Shown: one piece after another, positions 9,184-17,043 of the stretch
How the letters are laid out: every line of letters begins with the position of its first letter
Numbering within the stretch: position 1 is the stretch's first letter
DNA from: Bacteroidota bacterium
Lineage (GTDB): Bacteria > Bacteroidota > Bacteroidia > Palsa-948
NCBI GenBank assembly: GCA_016195025.1
Contig: JACQAL010000053.1
Coordinates: forward strand, 1-37,400
DNA length: 37,400 nucleotides
Direction: 5' to 3'
Position numbers and translations under genes: made by a program
Notes under the pieces: generated by a model
The model's input: only the letters and a program-made list of their open reading frames with translations
What the model was told of the DNA's origin: nothing
The model's database searches: none

Positions 9184-9258
9184 GGCGGGGTAAAGGTATA
9201 AGGTATATGGTATAGGGAAATGAGCGGTTGAAAAAAAATTCCCTTATACCCTATTTCC
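9184..9258. repeat. Low-complexity repeat words between transporter genes
   Basis: The gap holds GGTATAAGGTATATGGTAT followed by CCCTTATACCCTATTTCC, so related words occur in both orientations. The same ACCTTATTCCTTATTCC word is translated inside the signal peptide of the gene at 14651. Confidence 0.55.
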
Positions 9259-11013
9259 TTATTTCCTGACTTTGAAACTTTGCTCCCAGTAGCCGGGACG
9301 AATGGCAGATGCTTCGGCATTTTCAAACCGCTTGCTGATGGCAATGCGTTCGGTGGGAGCCCAGAGAAAAATCATGGGAACTTCTTCGTGAAAAATTTCC
9401 TGCATGCGCTTGTACATCATTGAGCGTTTTTCTTCGTTCAGTTCTTTTCGAACGGCAACGAGCAATGAATCGGCTTCTTTGTTTGAAAAGTTTGCATAGT
9501 TGGAACCATCGCCATTGGCACCGTCCGTATGAAAAGTTGATTTCAAATCATCGGGCGGAGGGCCGCTCACCCATAGGCCAATCATCATATCGAAGTCGTG
9601 CTTTCGGCAAATGCCCATGTACACTACGAAATCGCGGAGAATAACATTTACTTTTATTCCCACTTTTTTTGCTTCCTCCTGAAATAGGAGCGCAATGGTT
9701 TTTCGTTCATCGGTTTCAGAGTTGACATAAAAATCAAGTATAAATTCTGTTCGCTTGCCGTCAATCATTTTGTCGAGCGTTTCGTCTCCGTTTGTATTTT
9801 CCCAGCCGGCTTTTTTCAGAAGTTCTTTTGCTTTCTCCGGATTGTAATCATAGGGAACAATGCCCGCATTGTAATATTTTTTCTTGGACGGATGAATGGG
9901 CCCGATAACTCTTTCCGCCTGCCCGTATTTTACAGTTTGAATCATTTTATCCACATCCACAAGATGCGCAAGCGCCTGGCGCGTGAGTTTGTCGGATAAA
10001 AGTTTGCTCTTGTTGTTAACGCCTATGTATGCATACGCATACATCACGGGCGTGTACGAATTAAAATTCTGCATATACTTTTCTGACTTCGGAAGTTCGG
10101 CAAAATCTTTTGACTTGATGGTGCGCATCACATCCAGGTTTCCTGCTTTCAGCGAAACAAGCGCAGTGGACTGATCTTTTATAATCTGAAAAATAATTTT
10201 TTCAGGAAACGCTTCAAAGAAACAATTTTCTTTTTCGAGTGCAGCGCCCCACCAGTTTTCTTTTTTTGTGAGCACCACGCGCTCGTTGTTTTTCCAGTCG
10301 GAAAATTTATAGGCACCGCTGCCGGAAATAAAATTTTTATCGCGCATTCTTTTTTCCGAATTAAAATCATCGGCAAATTCTTTCAGCGCGGCATCGCTGC
10401 TGAGTTTTTCTCCTTCTTCCGAAATTTCCTTCAGAGAAAATTTTCTGAGCAATCCTTTCGGGTCATACATATATTCCGGATAAATAGGAACATCACCAAA
10501 GGATACATCGGCAAGAAAAAAAACCTGGTTGCATTCCACAGTAAACTTCAGCGGGTCATCGTCATAAAATTTAAAGCCGGATGTAAATTCAAAATAGGGA
10601 CGGGCATTCGGGTCATTCACCAGCGGACATATTAATGTCTTCAGTGAAAACTCCACGTCTTTGGCAGTAACAGGCGAGCCATTATCCCACCGCGCTTCTT
10701 TTCGGATGCGGAAGGTAAGCGACATGGTAGTGTCAGAAGTTTTTTCAACAAGCGGAAGCTCCTCGGCAAGCACGGGAACAAAGCGTTCCGGATTTTTATA
10801 ATTAACATCAATTAATTTCTGGAAGATATGATTGCAGATGTAATTGGAAGAAGCATCGGTGGCATTGATGGGATTGAGCATTTCAGGGTCGGCAAGTTCA
10901 TGCACAATTACTTCGTTGCGCGGAGAATTTCCGCCCGAGCAGGACATTTCAACAACGCTCAGTGTAACAAAAAAATAAATTGGAAGGAAAAATATTTTTT
11001 GAAAACAGTTCAT
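9259..11013 (-). CDS. ABC transporter solute-binding lipoprotein, family 5 (OppA/DppA type)
   Basis: The 584-residue protein begins with a lipoprotein signal peptide (SVVEMSC; lipidated Cys at about 25) and continues with classic SBP family 5 sequence. HELADPEMLNPINATDAS is the start of the mature domain, WDNGSPVTAKDVEFS is the family signature, and FSDWKNNERVVLTKKENWW also belongs to it. It probably captures peptides or similar solutes outside the inner membrane and delivers them to the permease encoded just downstream. The two are likely one operon. Substrate cannot be assigned from sequence alone. Three tRNA genes lie immediately upstream on the same strand. Confidence 0.9.
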   Translation of the reverse strand: MNCFQKIFFLPIYFFVTLSVVEMSCSGGNSPRNEVIVHELADPEMLNPINATDASSNYICNHIFQKLIDVNYKNPERFVPVLAEELPLVEKTSDTTMSLTFRIRKEARWDNGSPVTAKDVEFSLKTLICPLVNDPNARPYFEFTSGFKFYDDDPLKFTVECNQVFFLADVSFGDVPIYPEYMYDPKGLLRKFSLKEISEEGEKLSSDAALKEFADDFNSEKRMRDKNFISGSGAYKFSDWKNNERVVLTKKENWWGAALEKENCFFEAFPEKIIFQIIKDQSTALVSLKAGNLDVMRTIKSKDFAELPKSEKYMQNFNSYTPVMYAYAYIGVNNKSKLLSDKLTRQALAHLVDVDKMIQTVKYGQAERVIGPIHPSKKKYYNAGIVPYDYNPEKAKELLKKAGWENTNGDETLDKMIDGKRTEFILDFYVNSETDERKTIALLFQEEAKKVGIKVNVILRDFVVYMGICRKHDFDMMIGLWVSGPPPDDLKSTFHTDGANGDGSNYANFSNKEADSLLVAVRKELNEEKRSMMYKRMQEIFHEEVPMIFLWAPTERIAISKRFENAEASAIRPGYWEQSFKVRK

Positions 11014-11026
11014 GAATTAAATTTTG

Positions 11027-11100
11027 TAGTCCCGACTGGATTCGAACCAGTGACCGCAGGTTTAGAAAACCTGTGCTCTATCCAGCTGAGCTACGGGACC
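11027..11100 (-). tRNA. tRNA-Arg, anticodon TCT
   Basis: The minus strand folds into a full cloverleaf. The acceptor stem is GGTCCCG/CGGGACT (first pair G-U), the anticodon arm is CAGGT-TTTCTAA-ACCTG and the T arm is ACTGG-TTCGAAT-CCAGT. The discriminator base is A and CCA is not encoded. Confidence 0.95.
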
Positions 11101-11125
11101 GAATTTTCAATCTTAAACTTGTAAG

Positions 11126-11200
11126 TCGGGGTGGCAGGATTCGAACCTACGACCCTCTGCTCCCAAAGCAGATGCGCTAGCCGGACTGCGCTACACCCCG
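11126..11200 (-). tRNA. tRNA-Pro, anticodon TGG
   Basis: The minus strand gives acceptor CGGGGTG/CACCCCG, an anticodon arm TCTGC-TTTGGGA-GCAGA, and a normal T loop TTCGAAT. The discriminator base is A. CCA is not encoded. Confidence 0.95.
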
Positions 11201-11229
11201 ATTTATTTTTTTCATTTCAAAAAACTTTT

Positions 11230-11285
11230 CCTACGACCCCTCCGATTCCAATCGGAGTGCGCTAGCCGGACTGCGTTACACCCCG
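11230..11285 (-). pseudogene. Truncated tRNA-Pro copy
   Basis: The segment matches the 5' two-thirds of the adjacent tRNA-Pro. The acceptor 5' strand (CGGGGTG) and D arm are retained with a single C-to-T change, and GGTCGTAGG of the variable/T region is kept. The T loop and the 3' acceptor strand are missing. The anticodon stem differs but still pairs (CTCCG/CGGAG) around an 8-base loop containing TGG. It cannot fold as a functional tRNA. Confidence 0.8.
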
Positions 11286-11292
11286 AAATCCG

Positions 11293-11377
11293 CGGAGGGA
11301 GAGGGATTCGAACCCCCGCTGGTTTTACCCAGGCCTGTTTTCAAGACAGGTGCAATCAACCGCTCTGCCATCCCTCC
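11293..11377 (-). tRNA. tRNA-Ser, anticodon TGA
   Basis: The minus strand gives acceptor GGAGGGA/TCCCTCC, an anticodon arm CCTGT-CTTGAAA-ACAGG, a long class II variable arm and discriminator G, all as expected for serine tRNA. CCA is not encoded. Confidence 0.95.
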
Positions 11378-11384
11378 GTGTGTA

Positions 11385-11627
11385 CTAAATTATTCCTTTT
11401 CCTTTCAGATATACATAACCACTTATAGATTTAAAAAAATATTCTCGATCGGCTGCTTCTTCCATTGTTTCAAATTGTTCGAAGTAATGCAAAAGAAAAG
11501 GGCGCCTGCTTTTTGTAGATTTTTCTCTTCCATTATTATGCCTTTTTATTCTTTCATCTAAAGTATTTGTATGACCGTAATAATATTTTCCATCCTTTAA
11601 ACTTTTCAATATATAAGCAAAAAACAT
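11385..11627 (-). CDS. GIY-YIG single-domain nuclease
   Basis: The 80-residue protein is one GIY-YIG domain: AYILKSLKDGKYYYGHT holds the two signature tyrosine motifs, and R26 and the downstream E (AADREYFF) follow the family pattern. It resembles the small UPF0213/YhbQ-like nucleases, whose cellular role is not settled. The stop codon is 8 bases from the tRNA-Ser gene, and a copy of the tRNA-Ser 5' end lies just beyond the start codon. The gene is thus bracketed by short direct repeats of tRNA sequence, which suggests it arrived by insertion at the tRNA. Confidence 0.85.
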   Translation of the reverse strand: MFFAYILKSLKDGKYYYGHTNTLDERIKRHNNGREKSTKSRRPFLLHYFEQFETMEEAADREYFFKSISGYVYLKGKGII

Positions 11628-11640
11628 TTGACGGGTGCAA

Positions 11641-11694
11641 TTTTATCCCTTCGGGACAACCGCCTCCGAAGGCGCAAGTCTGCCATCCCCTCCG
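11641..11694 (-). repeat. tRNA-Ser 5'-end copy joined to a palindromic repeat
   Basis: On the plus strand, TCTGCCATCCCCTCCG (11679-11694) repeats TCTGCCATCCCTCCG at 11364-11378, the 5' end of tRNA-Ser, with one extra C. The rest of the segment (GCCTCCGAAGGC, and CCCTTCGGGA) is palindromic dispersed-repeat sequence. Confidence 0.6.
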
Positions 11695-11698
11695 AAAA

Positions 11699-12115
11699 AT
11701 GAGTTGCAAAAGTAAAATTATTTTCTCTCAGACAGGAAATAGAGATTATGCCGGAGAAATAGGAAAATTAAAATGGTGGATTGACGAGCGCATCTCCTGG
11801 CTCGATGCACACATTCCCGGCTTCTGCGCGCCAAACGCAGTGAATGAAACTGTTTCTCCGCTCATGCTCCGGGTTTATCCCAATCCCTTCACGCAAACGT
11901 TTCATCTTTCTTGCCTGCTTCCTTCCATAAATGAAACCGGCAAGGCGGAAGTAAGCATTGAACTGCTGAACATGCTCGGAGAGCACGTGCTGCTGAAATA
12001 CGGAGATAAAACTGCCGGAATGTATGACGAAGAATTTTCAACTTCAGGACTTGCTCCCGGAATTTACACTGTAAAGTTCAGCGTGAACAACATTTCATTT
12101 GCAAAGAAATTGTGA
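11699..12115 (+). pseudogene. C-terminal remnant of a T9SS-exported CotH-type protein
   Basis: The readable part begins with EIGKLKWWIDERISWLDAHI, which is typical of the last helix of CotH-like proteins. It ends in a T9SS sorting domain (VYPNPFTQTF, LNMLGEHV, LAPGIYTVKF, ending FAKKL). There is no signal peptide and no CotH kinase core upstream; instead the frame runs into tRNA-derived repeats and the GIY-YIG gene. It is best read as the stump of a larger gene truncated by events at the tRNA cluster. Full-length relatives would be several hundred residues longer. The CotH assignment rests on the short helix only. Confidence 0.65.
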
Positions 12116-12150
12116 AAGTGGGAGAGCGATGAGTTGGAATACTTGCTTTG

Positions 12151-12181
12151 CATAGGTTGGTATATTTAATACTAACCTATG
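12151..12181. other. Long inverted repeat upstream of the first anchor-B gene
   Basis: CATAGGTTGGTAT and ATACTAACCTATG pair over 13 positions with one mismatch around an ATTTA loop, about 75 bases before the next start codon. It could end transcription from the remnant gene or act as an operator; there is no strong U-tract. Confidence 0.55.
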
Positions 12182-12256
12182 TTCTTTTCCTGCCTAAAAA
12201 CTTTTTTTCCTCCTCACCAAAATTTTTCTTTCCTTTGACGCACCAAACACTCTTCT

Positions 12257-14647
12257 ATGAAAAAAATTTTACTTGCTTCTTTATTCTGTATTCTGAATTC
12301 TGTTCTTCTGTTCTCACAGAACCTGAATGTAACCCTCGCTTCCACCTACACCTATTCCACCGGCACTATTGCAAACATCTGCGGATGGAAAAGCCCCGTT
12401 GACGGAAAAGAATACGCGCTCGTGGGCGCACACACCGGCTTATCCATTGTAGATGTCAGCAATCCGTCCGTTCCTTCTGAAATAGTTCTCATCAACGGTC
12501 CCTCTTGCCTCTGGCGCGAAATAAAAACCTACGGCAATTATGCGTATGTAACTTCTGAATGCGGAAACATCGGCTTGCAGATTGTTGACCTCACCAATCT
12601 TCCCGCCACCAATCTCACCACCGCCACATGGACTCCCACCATTAATACCACCACGCTCGCCACCATTCATGCCTTGCATATAGATACTGCAAAAGGAAAA
12701 GTTTATCTCTATGGAAGCAACGTGGGAAACCAGGGCGCCATTATTGCGGATATTAAAACAAACCCCATGGCGCCTGTTTACAAAGGAAGTTATGACAACC
12801 GCTATATTCACGATGGTTATGTGCGCAACGATACGCTCTACGCCTGCCACATATACGATGGCGATTGCGAAATGGTGGACGTAACAAATCCCGTCAGCGG
12901 AGTTTCCATTGGCGATGTTCAAACGCCCGGCTTGTTCACGCATAACTCGTGGCTCAATGCAAACAGCAAAGTCGTTTTCACCACCGATGAAGTGAGTGAT
13001 TCCTATCTTACTTCCTACGATATTTCCAATCCCTCAAACATTTTTGAATTAGACCGCATTCAATCCAATCCCGGAAGCAATTCTGATGTGCACAACACGC
13101 ATATCATTCAGAAGAGCGGAGCGGAATATGCCGTTACTTCATGGTACAACGATGGCTTCACCATTGTGGATGTTACGCGCCCGGATAATATGGTGCAGGT
13201 GGGAAATTACGATACCGAACCTACTGTTTCCGGTTCAGGCGAAGACCACGACTGGGGAGTGTATCCTTTTCTTCCTTCGGGAATCATTGTGGCTTCCGAT
13301 ATGGAGAACGGATTATTTGTTTGTGCGCCCACCTATATTCGCGCCTGTTATCTCGAAGGAACCGTTACCGATTGCAACACAAACGCTCCGTTGAATAATG
13401 TGAATGTAACTATTCAGGTAACTAATCCGCAAAGCAATTCAAACACCGATGTAACCGACTTTGCAGGAAAATATGCCGAGGGTGTTCCGCTGGCAGGAAC
13501 ATATCAGGTAATCTTTTCCAGAACGGGCTACATCACCGATACCGATACGGTGGTTCTTTCCAACGGAGTGGTTACACTCGATAACTTTACGCTTTGCCCG
13601 CTGCCTGTTTTTGCTTACAGCGGAAAAATTTTCGACAACAGCACCAGCGTGGGAATTCCCAGCGCGTTTGTTTCTGTCTATGATGCTAATTCCCGGTGGG
13701 ATACTATTACCGATGCAAATGGAAACTTTACCATTCCCACTATGTTCAACGGAAATTATTCGGTGGCTTCGGGAAAGTGGGGATATAAAACCAACTGCAC
13801 AGCGCCTCAGGCAATCACTTCCACTTCCGCTCCCTTCAGCATGGGATTGAACAAAGAAATTTACGATGACTTTATGTGGGATTATAACTGGACGATTTCC
13901 GGAAACATAGTGAAAGGAATATGGGAACGCGCAGTCCCCGTTGGATTTTATAATTCGCAGGGCGCTCCGGTAAATCCTTCTGCCGATGTTACCAACGATT
14001 GCGGAGATGTTTGCTATGCCAACGGAAATCACGGCATCACCGGACTGGATATGGGAAGCACCCTTCTCACTTCGCCTGTGTTTGACCTTTCGGCTTACAC
14101 CAATCCCTATCTCTATTATTCGCGGTGGAAATATCTTCCGTGGAATACCAACACCGACACAGTAGTGATTACGCTCAGCAACGGAACCAATACGGCAACT
14201 CTTGAAAAGTTAACTTACATTTCTCCGGGCAACGGGCAGTGGGTGAACAAGAATTATAAAATCTCTTCGCTGCTTAGCCCGACATCCTCCATGTCTTTTA
14301 CGGTAAGAGTTACCAACAACAGCGGGAAAGATATTATCGGAGCGCTCGATAGATTTTTTATTGTTGACTCTGCCAACAGCGCAGTGAATGAACCAACGAT
14401 GAATGAAGAAGTGAATGTGTTTCCCAATCCGTCCGCTGACGGAAAGTTCACGGTTCAGAGTTCAGGGTTCAATGTTGAAGGAATTGAAATAGATAATATA
14501 TTCGGTGAAAAAGTGACACGAAGCGTCATTCCGAACGCAGTGAGGAATCTCACCATTGATTTATCCAATCAACCCAACGGAATCTACTTCATCAAACTTA
14601 CAACTGACCGGGGAATCATCAACAAAAAAATAATCCTTAATAAATAA
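12257..14647 (+). CDS. Choice-of-anchor B family T9SS cargo protein (paralogue 1)
   Basis: The 796 residues start with a signal peptide (MKKILLASLF...LLFSQ). Residues about 21-365 form the 'choice-of-anchor B' beta-propeller-like region with LVIVD-type repeats (GLSIVDVSNPS, GLQIVDLTNLP, GFTIVDVTRPDN, GEDHDWGVYPFLPSG). Two carboxypeptidase-regulatory-like beta domains follow at about 370-445 and 450-525. A jelly-roll-like region (SPVFDLSAYTNPYLYYSRW) comes next, then a T9SS sorting domain (VFPNPSADGKFTV, GIYFIKL). It is a secreted or surface protein of unknown ligand. Within the sorting domain the stretch SVIPNAVRNLTI comes from a dispersed DNA repeat that the paralogues lack. It runs three bases into the next paralogue and is co-transcribed with it. 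Confidence 0.88.
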   Translation: MKKILLASLFCILNSVLLFSQNLNVTLASTYTYSTGTIANICGWKSPVDGKEYALVGAHTGLSIVDVSNPSVPSEIVLINGPSCLWREIKTYGNYAYVTSECGNIGLQIVDLTNLPATNLTTATWTPTINTTTLATIHALHIDTAKGKVYLYGSNVGNQGAIIADIKTNPMAPVYKGSYDNRYIHDGYVRNDTLYACHIYDGDCEMVDVTNPVSGVSIGDVQTPGLFTHNSWLNANSKVVFTTDEVSDSYLTSYDISNPSNIFELDRIQSNPGSNSDVHNTHIIQKSGAEYAVTSWYNDGFTIVDVTRPDNMVQVGNYDTEPTVSGSGEDHDWGVYPFLPSGIIVASDMENGLFVCAPTYIRACYLEGTVTDCNTNAPLNNVNVTIQVTNPQSNSNTDVTDFAGKYAEGVPLAGTYQVIFSRTGYITDTDTVVLSNGVVTLDNFTLCPLPVFAYSGKIFDNSTSVGIPSAFVSVYDANSRWDTITDANGNFTIPTMFNGNYSVASGKWGYKTNCTAPQAITSTSAPFSMGLNKEIYDDFMWDYNWTISGNIVKGIWERAVPVGFYNSQGAPVNPSADVTNDCGDVCYANGNHGITGLDMGSTLLTSPVFDLSAYTNPYLYYSRWKYLPWNTNTDTVVITLSNGTNTATLEKLTYISPGNGQWVNKNYKISSLLSPTSSMSFTVRVTNNSGKDIIGALDRFFIVDSANSAVNEPTMNEEVNVFPNPSADGKFTVQSSGFNVEGIEIDNIFGEKVTRSVIPNAVRNLTIDLSNQPNGIYFIKLTTDRGIINKKIILNK

Positions 14648-14650
14648 AAC

Positions 14651-16042
14651 ATGAAAAAACTTTTTCCCTTCGGCATTCTCTTCTTTATACCTTATTCCTT
14701 ATTCCTTATTCCCTGCGCTGCGCAAAACATGAACATTACCCTTGCCGCGCAGTTGAGTTACGGCTCGCAGGAACTTTCAAACATCTGGGGATGGAAAAGC
14801 CCCGTTGACGGAAAAGAATACGCGCTCGTTGGCGCTGCCAACGGATTATCCATTGTGAATGTAACCAATCCTTCTTCGCCCGTGCAAATTGTGGAGATTG
14901 CTCCGCAAGACCCTGCTTCCACCAATTGCAGTTGGCGCGAAGTAAAAACCTGGGGCAACTATGCCTATGTTACCACCGAGTGCGGGCAAACCGGCTTGCA
15001 GATAATTGATTTGACCAATCTTCCTTCGCCCTCGCTTCCGACAGTAAACTGGAAACCCGCCATATTGGATTCAAGCATTATGAAAACCGACACGCTTAAA
15101 ACCATTCACGCGCTGCATATTGATAATGGAAAATTATATTTATACGGAAGTAATCTTAGTTTAGGCGGAGCGCTGGTGGCAGATGTAAATACAACACCTA
15201 TGAATCCTGTTTATCTTGGCAGTTACAGCGCAGGCGGATACATTCATGACGGCTATGTGCAGAACGATACCATGTATGCAGGGCATATCTGGGCGGGCAC
15301 GGTGGAAATTGTGGATATGAAAAATCCCTCTAACGGAATTCCTCTCGCTTCTTTTTCAACGCCCGGAAATTTTACGCATAACACATGGCTTTCTTCCAAC
15401 GGAAAAACCTGCTTCACCACCGATGAAATAAATGGCGGCTATCTTGCCTCGTTTGATGTTTCCAATTTTTCTAACATTACCCAACTCGATACTTTTCGCA
15501 CCGACCCCGGCAGTGGGGTGATTGTGCACAATACGTATATAATAAAGAAGAATGGAATTGATTATGCCGTTACTTCGTGGTACAAGGATGGAATTATCAT
15601 AGCAGATGTTTCGAATCCTTCCAACATAAAGCAAGTCGGCAACTACGATACTTCCCCGCTTTCGGGCAGCGGCTATGGCGGATGCTGGGGAGTGTATCCG
15701 TATCTTCCTTCGGGAATTATTATTGCCTCCGATATTGAGCAGGGATTATTCGTGCTGAACCCAACCTATGTATCAGCGCCCGAAATAAATTCAGCCGGTG
15801 CGGGCGTTTCAGTTTATCCCAACCCATCCGCTGACGGAAAGTTTACAGTTTCGGGTCTCTGGTCTGGGGTTCAAATACAAGTTTACAATGTGTTTGGCGA
15901 AAAAGTGTATTCAACCATTCAGCCATCTAACCATTCAACCGCTTCTGTTTATCTCCCTTCAGGGACGGGCCGTGGCATTTATTTCTACCGCTTGCTTTCA
16001 ACCGATGGCAAAGAAATAACCGGCAAATTAATTATTGAGTAG
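14651..16042 (+). CDS. Choice-of-anchor B family T9SS cargo protein, short form (paralogue 2)
   Basis: The 463-residue protein keeps the signal peptide, the anchor-B region (GLSIVNVTNPSSP, GLQIIDLTNLPSP, IHDGYVQNDTMYAGHIW, GIIIADVSNPSN) and the T9SS sorting domain (VYPNPSADGKFTV, GIYFYRL). It lacks the two regulatory-like domains and the jelly-roll region found in paralogues 1 and 3. It is therefore a minimal version of the same secreted protein. The hydrophobic core of its signal peptide (FIPYSLFLIPC) is encoded by a repeated ATTCCTT word that also occurs in the 9184-9258 spacer. It follows paralogue 1 with a gap of three bases. Confidence 0.88.
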   Translation: MKKLFPFGILFFIPYSLFLIPCAAQNMNITLAAQLSYGSQELSNIWGWKSPVDGKEYALVGAANGLSIVNVTNPSSPVQIVEIAPQDPASTNCSWREVKTWGNYAYVTTECGQTGLQIIDLTNLPSPSLPTVNWKPAILDSSIMKTDTLKTIHALHIDNGKLYLYGSNLSLGGALVADVNTTPMNPVYLGSYSAGGYIHDGYVQNDTMYAGHIWAGTVEIVDMKNPSNGIPLASFSTPGNFTHNTWLSSNGKTCFTTDEINGGYLASFDVSNFSNITQLDTFRTDPGSGVIVHNTYIIKKNGIDYAVTSWYKDGIIIADVSNPSNIKQVGNYDTSPLSGSGYGGCWGVYPYLPSGIIIASDIEQGLFVLNPTYVSAPEINSAGAGVSVYPNPSADGKFTVSGLWSGVQIQVYNVFGEKVYSTIQPSNHSTASVYLPSGTGRGIYFYRLLSTDGKEITGKLIIE

Positions 16043-16060
16043 CGGATTAGAAAATTATTA

Positions 16061-16068
16061 TATCTTTG
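16061..16068 (+). promoter_or_regulatory. Bacteroidota -7 element TATCTTTG
   Basis: TATCTTTG fits TAnnTTTG and lies 25 bases upstream of the ATG at 16093. It overlaps the alternative TTG start at 16066, which argues for the ATG start. A TTG lies about 23 bases upstream as a possible -33 box. Confidence 0.6.
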
Positions 16069-16092
16069 CAAACAAAAATTAAAACCAAATCA

Positions 16093-16671
16093 ATGAAAAC
16101 AAAAATCTCTCTTCTTCTCGCCATGGCAATTGTTGCCATCACTTTCAACGAATGTAAAAAGTATCCCGATGGTCCCGGTCTCAGTTTGCGCAGCAAAACC
16201 GCAAGGATGACGGATAACTGGAAAATTTCTTCTTACAAGATTAACGGTGTGGATGAACTTGCTCCTTACACTGAAACCATGACTTACACAATTTCTAACT
16301 TCAGTTGCTCGAACGTTGGACAAGATGTTACTTATACCTATTCCGAGTCGCTTTCAAACTTTACTATGGATATTGCAAAAGGAGGCACTGTAACCACCAG
16401 CATTACTGAAAGTATAACTGATATTGACGGCACTGCTACTAATGCTGCCTGCGCTGCAAAAACAAAAACCACTACTCTTACTTCTGCAAGTGCCGGCACA
16501 TGGGCATTTGCTTCCGGTAAAAAACAAGTGATTGTAACTACTACCGGAACGAGCAGCAGTACAACTACGTATGATATTCTTGAGTTAAAAGAAAAAGAAA
16601 TGAAATGGAAAGGAACCGTAACTATAAGCGGTGTTGCTTACCTTGAAGAATACACTTTCACCAAGCAATAA
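16093..16671 (+). CDS. Lipocalin-like outer lipoprotein
   Basis: From the ATG the protein has 192 residues with a lipoprotein signal peptide (ITFNEC, lipidated Cys at 21). The mature part opens with SKTARMTDNWKISSYKINGVDE, the usual beginning of Bacteroidota lipocalin-like lipoproteins, and continues as alternating Thr/Ser-rich beta strands that end with WKGTVTISGVAYLEEYTF. No ligand can be inferred. It has its own -7 element and its own terminator, so it is a single-gene unit inserted between anchor-B paralogues 2 and 3. Confidence 0.8.
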   Translation: MKTKISLLLAMAIVAITFNECKKYPDGPGLSLRSKTARMTDNWKISSYKINGVDELAPYTETMTYTISNFSCSNVGQDVTYTYSESLSNFTMDIAKGGTVTTSITESITDIDGTATNAACAAKTKTTTLTSASAGTWAFASGKKQVIVTTTGTSSSTTTYDILELKEKEMKWKGTVTISGVAYLEEYTFTKQ

Positions 16672-16692
16672 GCAAAATAATTCTTAAAGAGG

Positions 16693-16723
16693 AAAGCCCT
16701 TCGATTTTTCGGAGGGCTTTTTT
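16693..16723 (+). terminator. Intrinsic terminator of the lipocalin-like gene
   Basis: AAAGCCCTTCG and CGGAGGGCTTT form a strong stem around an ATTTTT loop, followed by a T-run, 21 bases after the stop codon. Confidence 0.88.
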
Positions 16724-16741
16724 GTTTTAGCGGCTCCGCAG

Positions 16742-16951
16742 CAGGTCTGCGGAATTGCTCCGCAGGTCTTTTCTCGGACTGCTCAGGTCTGCGGAATTGC
16801 TCCGCAGGTCTTTTCTTGGGCTGAGCAGGTCTGCAGAATTGTTCCGCAGGTCTTTTCTTGGGCTGAGCAGGTCTGCAGAATTGTTCCGCAGGTCTTTTCT
16901 TGGGCTGAGCAGGTCTGCGGAATTACTTCGCAGGGGTTTTTATGGATTAAG
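16742..16951. repeat. Tandem array, ten 21-bp units starting CAGGTCT
   Basis: CAGGTCT recurs at 16742, 16763, 16784, 16805, 16826, 16847, 16868, 16889 and 16910; a CAGGGGT variant begins at 16931. Odd and even units differ (TGCGGAATTGCTCCG against TTTTCTTGGGCTGAG), so the array is also a 42-bp dimer repeat. The open frame over it is a heptad-repeat artefact of the 21-bp period. The 16952-17043 spacer has two more 21-bp-spaced TTCTGCG words near 17000-17035. Confidence 0.9.
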
Positions 16952-17043
16952 CACATGAATTCACCCTATGAAATCCGCTTTTCTTCCAGTAAATGGCGGA
17001 TTTCTCCGCTTCTGCGTATCCGCTGAGCATTTCTGCGGATAAT

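Noticed and set aside
16066-16092. Upstream TTG start for the lipocalin-like lipoprotein
   Set aside because: The codon overlaps the TATCTTTG -7 element, and the ATG at 16093 gives the correct lipoprotein signal length.
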